A stretch of 64,000 nucleotides of DNA from Deltaproteobacteria bacterium (GCA_016934985.1 JAFGRU010000026.1:1-64000); one strand, 5' to 3'; shown: positions 51,054 to 60,413, counted from the first letter of the stretch. Numbers and translations: made by a program. The notes: generated by a model not told the origin, from the letters alone.

Positions 51054-52880
51054 ATGGAGCCATATAAAAAAAGTCCACTTGCACGAAAAACCATCCCTTT
51101 GCTTTTGGTGGGGTTATTGGGCTTAATTATTACCATCGTGGTTTTCTTTGTTGTCCGAGAGAAAGAAGTCCAGGAAATCAGAAGCCATTTCCATTTTACC
51201 GCAAACAGTGTAAATACCGATATCAAGGATATTCTCGAAAGCGATATCGACACCCTGCAACTGATAGAAGCCTTGTTCCAAGGCTCGGAATTCGTCACGC
51301 GCGATGAATTCCAAAAGTTTGTGCAACCGGTCCTGGCGCGGCACCCGCATATCCTTCTCTTTGGCTGGCTTCCCTCTGTAAAACTCGATGATCGAAAAAC
51401 TTTCCACCGCAAATTAGGTGAGGAAGGAATTTCGTTGTTTGACGAGGGACGGGAAAACAGCCAGCTTCCCGAAAATGATGAAGCACGACAGGTTTTTTAT
51501 CCGGTTTATTACCTTGAAGGTCCGGGGAAGGATAAACTTGGCCTGGGAACCGATATGGCTGATCTTCCCGAGGTATACCAAGCCTTGGCAAAAGCAGAGA
51601 AAACGAGAACCCTGGGAGCCATAAAAATTGACTGGCCCTCCCAGCAGGATAATCAACAAATATATATGGTCTTTTTGCCTATTTTCGGAAAAAACTACCT
51701 GTTCGAAACCGACAGGCCAAAAAACGACACATCTTTAGGCGGCTTTATCTTCGGCCTTTTCCCGGTAGCCAATATATTGCAGGAAATTCGGGAAAAACAT
51801 GACTTGTCGGGCATCAAGATCGATTTTTTCGAGCCGCTCCAAGGCTCCAAAACATTGATCAACCGGCTCAAAACTCAACAGGGTGAAACGCTGAAAAACC
51901 TGGAGGTCTTTAAAATTGGCAACCGTGAACTCCTGATCCGTTCTCAGTCCCTGCCGGGGTATGTTCCCCAGCGGCTGTCATGGCGGCCAGGCGTCGCCCT
52001 GGCTGCAGGAATTTTTTTGGTCGGCCTGCTCCTTATCTATCTCGAACATACTTTTAGACGGACAGCTCAAATCGAACTGCTGGCAGAAAAACTCTCCGCC
52101 GAAGTCGTCGAACGCAAACGGGTTGCCGAAGCCAGGGAAAAGCTGGTGACCGAACTCGAAGCAAAAAATGCGGAACTGGAGAGGTTCACCTACACGGTCT
52201 CCCATGACCTGAAAAGCCCTCTCATCACCATTCGCGGGTTTACCGGCCTTCTGGCTGAAGATGCTCGCAAAGGAGACACCGAACGGGTTCAGGCAGACGC
52301 CACACAGATCAAATCCGCCACGGACAAGATGCAAAGACTTCTGGACGAGCTTCTGGAATTATCACGCATTGGCCGCTTGGTCAACCCACCCCGAGAAATA
52401 GACCTGAACGATCTGATTCAGGAAACTCTGACCATGCTGGGGGGCAGAATCTCCGAAAGCAAGGTGGAAATCTCCGTTTCGGACAACCTTCCCGTTATAT
52501 ATGGAGACCGCCCGCGGCTCCTGGAGGTTTTCCAGAACCTGATTGATAATGCTGTCAAGTTTATGGGGAAGCAACCGACTCCGCGTGTCGAAATCTACGC
52601 CGAGAAACATAATGAACACATAAAGTGTTTTGTGTGCGACAATGGGGCCGGAATTCCTGAACGTTACAAAAATAAAATCTTTGGTCTTTTTGAACGATTG
52701 GATCAAACCTGCGAAGGAACCGGCATCGGCCTGGCGCTGGTTAAGCGTATTGTGGAATTTCATGGTGGAAGGATATGGGTGGAGTCTGATGGTGAAGGCA
52801 AGGGCTCCACTTTTGTATTTACCCTGCCGGCGAAACAGGAAGGAATTTCAGATGAGCAATTTTTATGCAATGAAGGGTGA
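51054..52880 (+). CDS. CHASE domain sensor histidine kinase
   Basis: The 608-residue membrane kinase has two helices (residues 13-33 and 313-330) that enclose a periplasmic CHASE domain. Family-like blocks in that domain are EALFQGSEFVTRDEFQKFVQ, LLFGWLPSVKLDDRKTFHRK and ARQVFYPVYYLEG. A cytoplasmic coiled coil leads to HisKA with His384 (FTYTVSHDLKSPLITIRGFTG), a phytochrome-like type. The ATPase domain follows (VFQNLIDNAVKFM, DNGAGIP, GTGIGLALVKRIV). No Shine-Dalgarno is obvious. It overlaps the next receiver gene by 29 bases, and the two should be partners. Ligand unknown. Confidence 0.88.
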   Translation: MEPYKKSPLARKTIPLLLVGLLGLIITIVVFFVVREKEVQEIRSHFHFTANSVNTDIKDILESDIDTLQLIEALFQGSEFVTRDEFQKFVQPVLARHPHILLFGWLPSVKLDDRKTFHRKLGEEGISLFDEGRENSQLPENDEARQVFYPVYYLEGPGKDKLGLGTDMADLPEVYQALAKAEKTRTLGAIKIDWPSQQDNQQIYMVFLPIFGKNYLFETDRPKNDTSLGGFIFGLFPVANILQEIREKHDLSGIKIDFFEPLQGSKTLINRLKTQQGETLKNLEVFKIGNRELLIRSQSLPGYVPQRLSWRPGVALAAGIFLVGLLLIYLEHTFRRTAQIELLAEKLSAEVVERKRVAEAREKLVTELEAKNAELERFTYTVSHDLKSPLITIRGFTGLLAEDARKGDTERVQADATQIKSATDKMQRLLDELLELSRIGRLVNPPREIDLNDLIQETLTMLGGRISESKVEISVSDNLPVIYGDRPRLLEVFQNLIDNAVKFMGKQPTPRVEIYAEKHNEHIKCFVCDNGAGIPERYKNKIFGLFERLDQTCEGTGIGLALVKRIVEFHGGRIWVESDGEGKGSTFVFTLPAKQEGISDEQFLCNEG

Positions 52881-53313
52881 ACCACTTTGTTTATTATTGG
52901 TAGAGGACAATCCCGCACATGCTGAGTTAGTTATTCGCAGCTTTGAAAACCAGCGAGTAGCAAATAAAATAAACCATGTCCAGGACGGCGAGGAAGCCTT
53001 GGACTATCTCTTCAGAAGAGGGAAATATCAGGATCCGGAAAAATCACCCCGGCCCAATGTCATCTTGCTGGATTTGCGGCTTCCTAAAATCGACGGTCTG
53101 GAAGTTCTTCGCGAAATCAAAAACACCGAGGGGTTGAAGCGTATCCCCGTCGTTATCCTGACGACTTCCCAAGCCGAAATCGACGCATCGCGGGCCTATG
53201 ATTACCACGCCAACAGCTACCTGGTCAAACCCCTGGATTTTGAACTCTTCACTAAACTGATGGAGGAATTGGGCTTTTACTGGCTGGGATGGAACTTCAA
53301 CCCCTGGTCATGA
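52852..53313 (+). CDS. single-domain response regulator, Rcp1-like
   Basis: The 153-residue stand-alone receiver has LLLVEDNPAHAELVIRSF, phospho-acceptor Asp74 in VILLDLRLPKIDG, and IPVVILTTSQAEID with the conserved Thr and the later Lys of YLVKPLD. The RRGKYQDP insertion is typical of Rcp1-type partners of phytochrome-like kinases. There is no output domain, so it likely passes phosphate on. ATG 52852-52854 is preceded by AGGAAGGA. It overlaps the upstream kinase by 29 bases and is followed nine bases later by the hybrid receiver kinase. Confidence 0.9.
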   Translation: MSNFYAMKGEPLCLLLVEDNPAHAELVIRSFENQRVANKINHVQDGEEALDYLFRRGKYQDPEKSPRPNVILLDLRLPKIDGLEVLREIKNTEGLKRIPVVILTTSQAEIDASRAYDYHANSYLVKPLDFELFTKLMEELGFYWLGWNFNPWS

Positions 53314-53322
53314 AATACAATT

Positions 53323-54825
53323 ATGCCTGAAACCGCCCTCAAAATTTTACTGGTCGAAGATGAACAAGCTCATGTCGAACTGATTAAGAGAGCATTTTCA
53401 TCCCGTTCGGGAGAGGTTGTATTCCATATTGCCCACACCCTCAAAGATGCCTCGGCCCTGCTGAAAAAGCAGGATTATGATCTGGTACTGCTCGACTTCC
53501 TTCTCCCCGACGGCAAGGGGATAGAGCTTCTCCCCGCGAACAAGGAGGAAGCGGCATGCCCCTTCATGCTGATGACCAGCCACGGTGATGAGAAACTTGC
53601 GGTCGAAGCCCTTAAAGCAGGCGCCCTCGATTACGTGGTCAAATCGGCAGAAAACCTGGGTGCCATGCCGATTCTTGTCCAACGTGCCCTGCGCGAGTGG
53701 AACCTCATCCAAGAACGCCGCAAGGCTGAGGAAGCGCTGCGACTCAGCGAAGAAAAGTTTCGTACCATTGCCGACTACAGCATGGACCTTGGGATCTGGC
53801 TGGGAATTTATGGCGAGCTTCTCTGGGCCAACCGCTCCGTCGAACGCATGACGGGTTATACCTTTGAGGAATGCCTGAAAAAGCAGGACCATATCTTTGC
53901 TCTGATCCATGAAGATGACCGGGAGGAAATTCATAAGCTTTTCAGCAAGGCGGTAGCGGAAAAAACTTCAGGCACCAATGTACCTTTCCGATTAAAGCGC
54001 AAAGACGGCTTCATCCTCTGGGTTTCCATTTCCTGGCAACCAATTTTCAGCAGCAGCAAAGAATTTCTTGGCATCAGGGCCAGCATCCGGGACATCCATA
54101 AACTCAAGAGTACCCTTGAAAAACTTGAAGACGCCAATCGTGAACTCGATGCTTTCGTCTATACGGTTTCTCACGATTTACGTACGCCTCTGACACCGAT
54201 AATAGGCTATGCCCAGTTATTGCGAAAACAGTACAGCGATAAGCTGGATGACAAGGCCGGCCAATTTCTTGCGGCCATTGAGCAGCAGGGAGAAAACATG
54301 CTTGATCTCCTTGAAGACCTCTTGCGTCTGGCACGAGCCGGTTTTCTGGAGCGCCCCTCAAAACCCATCAATGTCGAAACCGTCGTCCGTGAAGTAATCG
54401 CCGCCCTCAACGGAAAACTTATGGACAACCAGATCGAAATCCAGGGAGGTTCCCTGCCTACCGTTCATCTCCCCAAAACCCTCCTTAACCAGATATTTGA
54501 AAACCTGCTTAAAAACGCCCTGACCTATGCCGGGCAAACTGGGCAACCCATCGAAATCGGCGGAGACAGAAAAGAAGGGAAAGCCCGTTACTTTGTCCGT
54601 GATCATGGACCGGGCATCCCCGACAACGAAAAAACCAAGATTTTCGAGGTTTTTTACCGTGGCGCTTGCGAGGAACAAACCCAGGGAACAGGAATCGGCC
54701 TCGCCACGGTACGCAAAATCGCTCGTCAGTACGGAGGCACAGCCTGGGTGGAGAACACCCCGGGAGGAGGAGCCACCTTCTGGTTTTCCCTTGAGGACAT
54801 GCCGGAGCCTAACAGTTTAGCCTGA
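53323..54825 (+). CDS. receiver-PAS-histidine kinase
   Basis: The 500-residue cytoplasmic protein starts with a receiver domain (Asp58 in LVLLDFLLPDGKG) and then has a PAS domain at about residues 140-260 (FRTIADYSMDLGIWLGIYGE ... FRLKRKDGFILWVSISWQP). HisKA follows with His284 (YTVSHDLRTPLTPIIGYAQL) and then the ATPase domain with GTGIGLATVRKIA. An N-terminal receiver with a kinase output suggests that it takes phosphate from the preceding CHASE kinase or its receiver, forming a relay. No DNA-binding output is encoded in the cluster. Confidence 0.88.
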   Translation: MPETALKILLVEDEQAHVELIKRAFSSRSGEVVFHIAHTLKDASALLKKQDYDLVLLDFLLPDGKGIELLPANKEEAACPFMLMTSHGDEKLAVEALKAGALDYVVKSAENLGAMPILVQRALREWNLIQERRKAEEALRLSEEKFRTIADYSMDLGIWLGIYGELLWANRSVERMTGYTFEECLKKQDHIFALIHEDDREEIHKLFSKAVAEKTSGTNVPFRLKRKDGFILWVSISWQPIFSSSKEFLGIRASIRDIHKLKSTLEKLEDANRELDAFVYTVSHDLRTPLTPIIGYAQLLRKQYSDKLDDKAGQFLAAIEQQGENMLDLLEDLLRLARAGFLERPSKPINVETVVREVIAALNGKLMDNQIEIQGGSLPTVHLPKTLLNQIFENLLKNALTYAGQTGQPIEIGGDRKEGKARYFVRDHGPGIPDNEKTKIFEVFYRGACEEQTQGTGIGLATVRKIARQYGGTAWVENTPGGGATFWFSLEDMPEPNSLA

Positions 54826-54863
54826 TCCAGCCAACATGTCCCCTTGTGGCTCGAAACCAGCAA

Positions 54864-55520
54864 TTACCCCCTGCCATAAGCTTTGTCAATATCTCCCGAT
54901 TTCCCGATAAAAACCAGAATTTCACTGTCCTTAATTACATGATCCGCCGGTGGCGGAGCGAGGATAGCTCCTGTCAGGACATCCTTTACGGCAATGACCG
55001 TCACATTGAATTTCTTTCTGAGATTCAGTTCCACCAGGCTTTTGCCGATAAAATAGTGCGGTGGAGCCAACTCGGCGATGGAAAAATCTTCGCTTAGGGA
55101 AATGAAGTCAAGAATATTCGGTTTAGTCAGAGAACGGGCGGTTTTGAGGGCCATGTCCTTTTCCGGATAGATAATTTCCGTGGCCCCGACCTTGGCCAGA
55201 ATGCGGCCGTGATCTTCCGAGGAAGCTTTGACGATAATGCGTCTGACCTTGAGTTCCTTGAGAAAAAGAGTGATGAGCGTGGCCAGATGGGTTTTTTCGC
55301 CGGTAGAGATGATGACCGCATCCATTTCGTCAATCCCCTGGGCAATCAGAAATTCCTTATTGGCGGCATCCCCGAGAACGGCATAGGTGCAGTCGTCATG
55401 AACTTTCTGCACTGCCTCCTGACTGAGATCAACAGCAATGACTTCCTGCTTTTCGGCGTAAAGGGTGCGGGCGACATGATAGCCGAAGTTACCCAGCCCT
55501 ATGACACAAAAACGTCCCAT
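54864..55520 (-). CDS. trkA: potassium uptake regulatory protein, TrkA/KtrA type
   Basis: This is a cytoplasmic RCK-domain subunit that gates the TrkH/KtrB potassium channel in response to NAD(H) or ATP. RCK_N starts FCVIGLGNFGYHVARTLYAE and RCK_C covers the last 80 residues (FSIAELAPPHYFIGKSLVEL, DSEILVFIGKSGDID). The single RCK pair in 218 residues fits KtrA/KtrC rather than the double-length E. coli TrkA. It is downstream of trkH on the minus strand, after a long inverted repeat that could modulate its expression. Confidence 0.93.
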   Translation of the reverse strand: MGRFCVIGLGNFGYHVARTLYAEKQEVIAVDLSQEAVQKVHDDCTYAVLGDAANKEFLIAQGIDEMDAVIISTGEKTHLATLITLFLKELKVRRIIVKASSEDHGRILAKVGATEIIYPEKDMALKTARSLTKPNILDFISLSEDFSIAELAPPHYFIGKSLVELNLRKKFNVTVIAVKDVLTGAILAPPPADHVIKDSEILVFIGKSGDIDKAYGRG

Positions 55521-55540
55521 GTAAAGTTCCTCCCCAAAAA

Positions 55541-55606
55541 GCTAGAGGAATTTGAAAAAAGCATGTGGCTTTCCAACCAGGGTTGGTTTTTCAAATTTCT
55601 CCTAGC
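55541..55606 (-). other. intercistronic long hairpin between trkH and trkA
   Basis: GCTAGAGGAATTTGAAAAA (55541-55559) pairs with TTTTTCAAATTTCTCCTAGC (55587-55606) with minor mismatches, and a second small stem is inside. Read on the minus strand it begins at the trkH stop codon and ends in CTTTTTGGGGAGG, which runs straight into the trkA ribosome binding site. It is either a leaky terminator or an RNA stability element that sets the TrkA to TrkH ratio. Confidence 0.6.
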
Positions 55607-56972
55607 CGATCATGATGTTTTCTTCCGAATAACGGGTCGGAATTTTTTCGGCCCGTTTGAGAATAGCAAAACCCGCCGTAAGCAAACCGACGCGTCCAAC
55701 AAACATCAGGATAATAACCAGAAATTTCCCCGCAATGGAAAGTTTTGCGGTAATTCCAAGGGAAAGACCGACGGTGGAAAACGCCGACACAGCTTCGAAG
55801 GTATCCATCAAAAAACTGTTCGGGCTCCTCGCCACCGGGATATTGATGTTCTGCACACACAACAGGACAAAGGTCGTAGCCCCCAGAAAAAGAACCGCCG
55901 ACAAGACCAGCGTCAGGGTTTTTAATACCAGTTCCGCGGGGATGGTGCGATGAAAAATATTAGTGTGGGATGTGCCCTTCAACCGGCTTTTAAGGATGGC
56001 CACAGCCAAAGCAAGGCTGGTGGTTTTGACCCCTCCACCTGAAGAACCCGGTGATGCTCCGATAAACATGAGAAATATCATAAAAACCAGGGTTGGCGCT
56101 TCAAAAAGGCCAAGGTCGATGCTGTTGAACCCGGCAGTCCTGGTAGTAATGGACTGAAAGAAAGAGACGAGAATTTTTTCCCTGAATGACATGCCGGCCA
56201 GAGAAGAAGAATTTTCCAGAAGGCCGATGACCAGGGCACCGCCGACAATGAGAATTACAGTCGTTATCAAAACCAGGCGGGAGTGAAGGGACAGCCGCCT
56301 TCGCTTTCGCGTGCGAAACATATCAAGCAACTCTCGGATGACTAGAAAGCCGATGCCGCCTAAAACAATCAAAACCATGATGGTAATATTCAGAAAAGCA
56401 TGTCCCCGGTAAGCGATCAGGCTGTCCGGAAAAAGGCTGAAACCGGCATTACAAAAGGCTGACACGGCATGGAACAGGGCAATATAGGTCCCCTGAAAGA
56501 ACCCCATTTCCGGAACAAAAACAAAGGCAAGGAAAAAGGTGCCAAGAGCCTCTATGATCAGGGTAATGGCAATGATCTCAAAGATGAGAGTCTTCAGGGA
56601 CGCGACCGGCGTATGCAGCATGGTCTCCTGAATTATCCAGCGGCCGCGGGTGCCGATGCCCATCCGCAGGCAGAAAAACAGATAGACGGAAAAGGTGGTG
56701 ATGCCGAGACCGCCGATCTGGATGAGAAGAAGGATGACAAGCTGCCCGAACAGGGTGAATTGCTGCCCTGTATCCACCACAATCAGCCCGGTGACACACT
56801 GGGCGGAGGTTGCGGTAAAAAGAGCATCTAGCCAGGACAGCGGCACCTCCCGGGAGGCTGCCGGAAGCGAAAGAAAAAACGTTCCCAGGATAATTGCCGC
56901 AAGATACGAAACAACCAGGGCCCGGTCGGGGGTCAGATGAAGTTTTTTGCGCAGTATCTTGAAATCCGCCAT
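55602..56972 (-). CDS. trkH: potassium uptake membrane protein, TrkH/KtrB type
   Basis: This is a Trk/Ktr channel-like cation transporter subunit with about ten membrane-spanning segments. The selectivity-filter P-loops are recognisable by their Gly residues, for example VTGLIVVDTGQQFTLFGQ, AFCNAGFSLFPDSL and RTAGFNSIDLGLF, plus FSTVGLSLGITAKL. Length is 456 residues, as in KtrB. It is transcribed divergently from prfC, with a partial copy of the intergenic repeat directly at its start. trkA is the next gene downstream. Confidence 0.93.
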   Translation of the reverse strand: MADFKILRKKLHLTPDRALVVSYLAAIILGTFFLSLPAASREVPLSWLDALFTATSAQCVTGLIVVDTGQQFTLFGQLVILLLIQIGGLGITTFSVYLFFCLRMGIGTRGRWIIQETMLHTPVASLKTLIFEIIAITLIIEALGTFFLAFVFVPEMGFFQGTYIALFHAVSAFCNAGFSLFPDSLIAYRGHAFLNITIMVLIVLGGIGFLVIRELLDMFRTRKRRRLSLHSRLVLITTVILIVGGALVIGLLENSSSLAGMSFREKILVSFFQSITTRTAGFNSIDLGLFEAPTLVFMIFLMFIGASPGSSGGGVKTTSLALAVAILKSRLKGTSHTNIFHRTIPAELVLKTLTLVLSAVLFLGATTFVLLCVQNINIPVARSPNSFLMDTFEAVSAFSTVGLSLGITAKLSIAGKFLVIILMFVGRVGLLTAGFAILKRAEKIPTRYSEENIMIG

Positions 56973-56975
56973 GTT

Positions 56976-57030
56976 TTCGTACGGCCCTTGGAATGGGCGA
57001 TGCGAGGCATTGTGCCGACAAACTGAATAA
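56976..57030. repeat. structured intergenic repeat, partial copy C
   Basis: This segment matches the right half of copy A: CGGCCCTTGGAATGGGC here against CGGCCCTTGGAGTGGAC near 5990, then GCGAGGCATTGTGC against GCAAGGCCTTGTGC and AAACTGAATAATTTC against AAGCTGAATATTTC. It begins right upstream of the trkH start; the left half is absent. Confidence 0.5.
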
Positions 57031-57131
57031 TTTCAAAAATTTTACTATAATTCTTTCCAGTTCATTTGCGAAGAAATAAATATCTGTTGCTTTGCGGAAA
57101 AGGTTTTTTTACTATGTAGTCTGTGCAGCAA

Positions 57132-57154
57132 AGGGCCTTCGGCCCTCTTTTTTT
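57132..57154 (+). terminator. leader terminator upstream of prfC
   Basis: AGGGCC-TTC-GGCCCT followed by CTTTTTTTT is an ideal intrinsic terminator. It lies 22 bases before the prfC start on the same strand with no gene in front of it; trkH points away. It therefore seems to be a transcription attenuator in the prfC leader. A TATAAT at 57046-57051 may be the -10 of the leader promoter. Confidence 0.75.
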
Positions 57155-57175
57155 GGGGGAAACAAAGGAAAAGAA

Positions 57176-58762
57176 GTGGAAAAACATAATCAGAAGGAAA
57201 TCAGCCGGAGAAAAACTTTCGGCATTATCAGCCATCCCGACGCCGGGAAAACCACCCTGACGGAAAAGCTTCTCCTCTTCGGGGGTGCAATTCAGTTGGC
57301 CGGAGCGGTCAAATCGAAAAAAGCCTCCCGCCACGCCACCAGTGACTGGATGGCCATGGAGAGGGAACGCGGCATCTCGGTCAACACCTCGGTGATGAAA
57401 TTCAACTACCGGAATTTCGAAGTCAATCTCCTTGATACCCCCGGCCATCAGGATTTTTCCGAGGATACCTACCGGGTCCTGACCGCGGTGGACAGCGCTC
57501 TCATGGTCATCGACAGCGCCAAAGGGGTGGAAACCCAGACCCGCAAGCTGATGGAAGTCTGCCGCATGCGCAACACACCGATCATGACCTTCATCAACAA
57601 GCTTGACCGCGAAGGTCTGGAACCCCTGGACATCCTCGCCGATATCGAAGACACCCTGCAAATCGAATGCGCCCCCCTGACCTGGCCGGTCGGAATGGGC
57701 AAACGCTTCCGCGGAATCTACCATCTACATAATGAGGAGATGCACTTCTTCACCTCCCACATCAAGGACCGCGTTCAGGAAGGGACGGTCATCAAGGGCC
57801 TGGACAACCCGGAGCTGGACAAAATCCTCGGTAGCCAGGCCGATGATCTGCGCGCTGACGTGGAGCTGCTCAACGGTGCTGCCAACCCCTTTGAGCTTGA
57901 GGAGTACCTGAAAGGGAACCAGACCCCGGTGTTCTTTGGCAGCGCTATCAATAATTTCGGCGTCCAGCAGCTCCTTGACACTTTCGTCGAGCTGGCCCCC
58001 AATCCCATGCCCCGTGCCGCCGCCTCCCGGGAGGTTTCTCCATACGAAAAACCTTTCAGCGGCTTTGTTTTCAAAATTCAGGCGAACATGGACCCTGCCC
58101 ACCGCGACCGTATCGCCTTCCTGCGTATCTGTTCAGGAAAATTTCAGCGTGGCATGAAAGTCCGGCACCATCGCATCGCCAAGGATGTGCAGATCGCCAA
58201 CGCCATGATCTTCATGGCCCAGGACCGCCAGAACGTTGAAGAAGCCTACCCCGGCGACATTATCGGCATACCTAACCACGGCACCATCAAAATCGGCGAC
58301 ACCTTCACCGAAAAGGAATCTTTGCGCTTCACCGGAATCCCCAGTTTTGCACCCGAACACTTCCGCCGCGTCAGATTGAAAGACCCGCTGAAAATCAAAC
58401 AGATGGACAAAGGCCTCCAACAACTGACCGAGGAAGGCGCTGTCCAGCTCTTCCGGCCGTTGAAAAGCAACGATTATATCCTCGGTGCAGTCGGCGTTCT
58501 CCAGTTTGACGTTATCATCGAACGTTTGAAAGCCGAATATAACGTCGACGCTATGTATGAAACCGTCAACTACGCCACCTCCCGTTGGGTCGAGTGCGAA
58601 GACCGCAAGGAGTTGGAAAAATTTATCAAAAAAGAAGAGGTCAACCTCGCTTACGATGCCGAAAAAAGCCTGACCTACCTGGCCACGAGTGAATGGCGTC
58701 TGGGCAATGTTCAGGAACAGTGGCCCAAGATTGAATTCCAAAAAACACGGGAACTGAACTAG
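57176..58762 (+). CDS. prfC: peptide chain release factor 3
   Basis: RF3 is a GTPase that recycles RF1 and RF2 after peptide release. The G domain has [19 protein letters not shown] (G1), [14 protein letters not shown] (G3), FINKLDREG (G4) and the [12 protein letters not shown] switch. Domain 2 includes [22 protein letters not shown], and domain 3 ends near [20 protein letters not shown]. The start is set at GTG 57176-57178 with AAAGGAAAAG before it; the 28 in-frame codons upstream read through the leader terminator and are not protein-like. It is followed by asnS nine bases later. Confidence 0.95.
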   Translation: MEKHNQKEISRRKTFGIISHPDAGKTTLTEKLLLFGGAIQLAGAVKSKKASRHATSDWMAMERERGISVNTSVMKFNYRNFEVNLLDTPGHQDFSEDTYRVLTAVDSALMVIDSAKGVETQTRKLMEVCRMRNTPIMTFINKLDREGLEPLDILADIEDTLQIECAPLTWPVGMGKRFRGIYHLHNEEMHFFTSHIKDRVQEGTVIKGLDNPELDKILGSQADDLRADVELLNGAANPFELEEYLKGNQTPVFFGSAINNFGVQQLLDTFVELAPNPMPRAAASREVSPYEKPFSGFVFKIQANMDPAHRDRIAFLRICSGKFQRGMKVRHHRIAKDVQIANAMIFMAQDRQNVEEAYPGDIIGIPNHGTIKIGDTFTEKESLRFTGIPSFAPEHFRRVRLKDPLKIKQMDKGLQQLTEEGAVQLFRPLKSNDYILGAVGVLQFDVIIERLKAEYNVDAMYETVNYATSRWVECEDRKELEKFIKKEEVNLAYDAEKSLTYLATSEWRLGNVQEQWPKIEFQKTRELN

Positions 58763-58771
58763 GGAGGAAAG

Positions 58772-60181
58772 ATGAGGAAAGGTCATTTAGATTCCAATTG
58801 CCGTTACCTGGCCGTCCAAAAAGCCCTGACCGCAGAAGGGGAGATTGAGAACATTGTCCTTAAAGGCTGGGTGCGTACCGTCCGCAGCGGCAAGGGAGTC
58901 ACCTTCCTGGCCCTCAACGACGGCAGTTCCATGGCTTCCATCCAGGTGGTTATCGATGCCAGCCACCCCGACCATGAGGCCGTTTCAGCCATCGGTACTG
59001 GAGCCGCCCTGGAGGTCGAAGGCGACCTGGTCGCATCCCCAGCCGAAGGGCAGCGCTGGGAAGTCAAGGCAGCACGAATTACCATGGTAGGTGAGGCGGG
59101 CCACGACTACCCACTACAAAAAAAGCGCCACTCCTTCGAGTTCCTGCGCACCATCGCTCACCTGCGCCCGCGCTCCAATACTTTCGGGGCGGTCTTCCGC
59201 ATGCGCAACGCCCTCTCTTTTGCCGTCCACAAATTTTTCCAGGAACGTGGCTTTCTTTATGTCCAGACCCCCATTATCACGGCCAACGACTGCGAAGGTG
59301 CCGGGGAGATGTTCCGCGTCACCACTCTCGATCCCAGAAATCCGCCCCTCGAAAACAGCCAAATCGACTGGAGAGAGGATTTCTTCGGCGAAAAAACCGG
59401 TCTTACAGTCAGCGGTCAACTCCAAGCCGAGCTTTTTGCCACCGCCTTTTCCAAGGTGTACACTTTTGGCCCGACCTTTCGGGCCGAAAACTCCAACACC
59501 AGCCGCCATGTGGCTGAGTTCTGGATGATCGAACCGGAGATCGCCTTTGCCAATCTCCAGGACGACTGTAAACTGGCCGAGGATTTCCTGCGCTATCATG
59601 TAATTTATACTCTGGAAAACTGCGGGGAAGACCTGCAATTTTTCAATGACCGAATAGAAAAGGGGTTGATCGACAAGCTGGAGAAACTGGCCAAGGCCGA
59701 GTTTCATGTCCTTCCTTACACCGAAGCAATCTCCATTCTCCAGAAATCCGGGGAGAATTTCGCCTACCCCGTGGAGTGGGGGCTCGATCTGCAATCGGAA
59801 CATGAACGTTATCTGACCGAAAAGGTTTTCGACGGCCCCATCTTCGTTGTCGACTATCCCGCCCAGATCAAGGCCTTCTACATGCGCCTCAATGATGACG
59901 AAAGAACCGTCGCGGCCATGGACCTGCTGGTGCCGAGGGTCGGTGAAATCATTGGCGGCAGCCAGAGGGAGGAACGTTACGACATCCTGAAAATGAGGAT
60001 GGACGCCATGGGCGTCCCAAGTGAACCTCTTGCCTGGTATATGGATATCCGCCGCTGGGGAAGCTGCCCCCACGCGGGTTTCGGTCTCGGCTTCGAGCGT
60101 TTTCTTATGTACGTCACCGGCATGGAGAACATCCGCGACGTCATTCCTTTTCCACGTACGCCAGGCAACGCCCAGTTCTGA
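58772..60181 (+). CDS. asnS: asparaginyl-tRNA synthetase
   Basis: This class IIb aminoacyl-tRNA synthetase charges tRNA-Asn. The N-terminal OB-fold anticodon domain includes LKGWVRTVRSGKGVTFLALN. Class II motif 2 is TFGPTFRAENSNTSRHVAEF with WMIEPEIAF, and motif 3 is GFGLGFERFLMYVTGMENIR. SGQLQAELFATAFSKVYTFG and the loop after it are of the AsnRS type, not AspRS. It has 469 residues. GGAGGA lies six bases before the ATG. It is co-transcribed with prfC and probably with the following DUF4177 gene. Confidence 0.96.
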   Translation: MRKGHLDSNCRYLAVQKALTAEGEIENIVLKGWVRTVRSGKGVTFLALNDGSSMASIQVVIDASHPDHEAVSAIGTGAALEVEGDLVASPAEGQRWEVKAARITMVGEAGHDYPLQKKRHSFEFLRTIAHLRPRSNTFGAVFRMRNALSFAVHKFFQERGFLYVQTPIITANDCEGAGEMFRVTTLDPRNPPLENSQIDWREDFFGEKTGLTVSGQLQAELFATAFSKVYTFGPTFRAENSNTSRHVAEFWMIEPEIAFANLQDDCKLAEDFLRYHVIYTLENCGEDLQFFNDRIEKGLIDKLEKLAKAEFHVLPYTEAISILQKSGENFAYPVEWGLDLQSEHERYLTEKVFDGPIFVVDYPAQIKAFYMRLNDDERTVAAMDLLVPRVGEIIGGSQREERYDILKMRMDAMGVPSEPLAWYMDIRRWGSCPHAGFGLGFERFLMYVTGMENIRDVIPFPRTPGNAQF

Positions 60182-60239
60182 TTTTACTGGTAAGTGAATG
60201 GAGAGAAAAAAACCGACATTGGTCGCGAAGGAGAGCAAA

Positions 60240-60413
60240 ATGCCGGAAACGCCCCGCTACAAGGTAGTTGAAACCAGCCTGGTGACGGATGAAAGCCTGG
60301 AAGAAATTATTAATGAATGGGTCGGAAAAGGCTGGCGCCTGGAAAGCATCCAGTTTGCCATGCGCGAGGCAAGTAAGCGCCCGGCCATGGCTTTTGTTCT
60401 TTTTGTTCAATAA
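60240..60413 (+). CDS. DUF4177-like small protein
   Basis: The 57-residue soluble protein (YKVVETSLVTDESLEEIINE then WVGKGWRLESIQF, ending RPAMAFVLFVQ) has the pattern of DUF4177 proteins: a central helix with a 'GWRLESI' turn and a final beta strand. No function is known. ATG 60240 with AAGGAG eight bases upstream is the start; an earlier in-frame ATG at 60198 lacks a ribosome binding site. It stands 58 bases after asnS. The 268 bases behind it hold only a CTCTTGGA/TCCAAGAG hairpin (60537-60564). Confidence 0.7.
   Translation: MPETPRYKVVETSLVTDESLEEIINEWVGKGWRLESIQFAMREASKRPAMAFVLFVQ

Noticed and set aside
59114-60238. 374-codon minus-strand frame
   Set aside because: It is antisense to asnS, with no recognisable motif.
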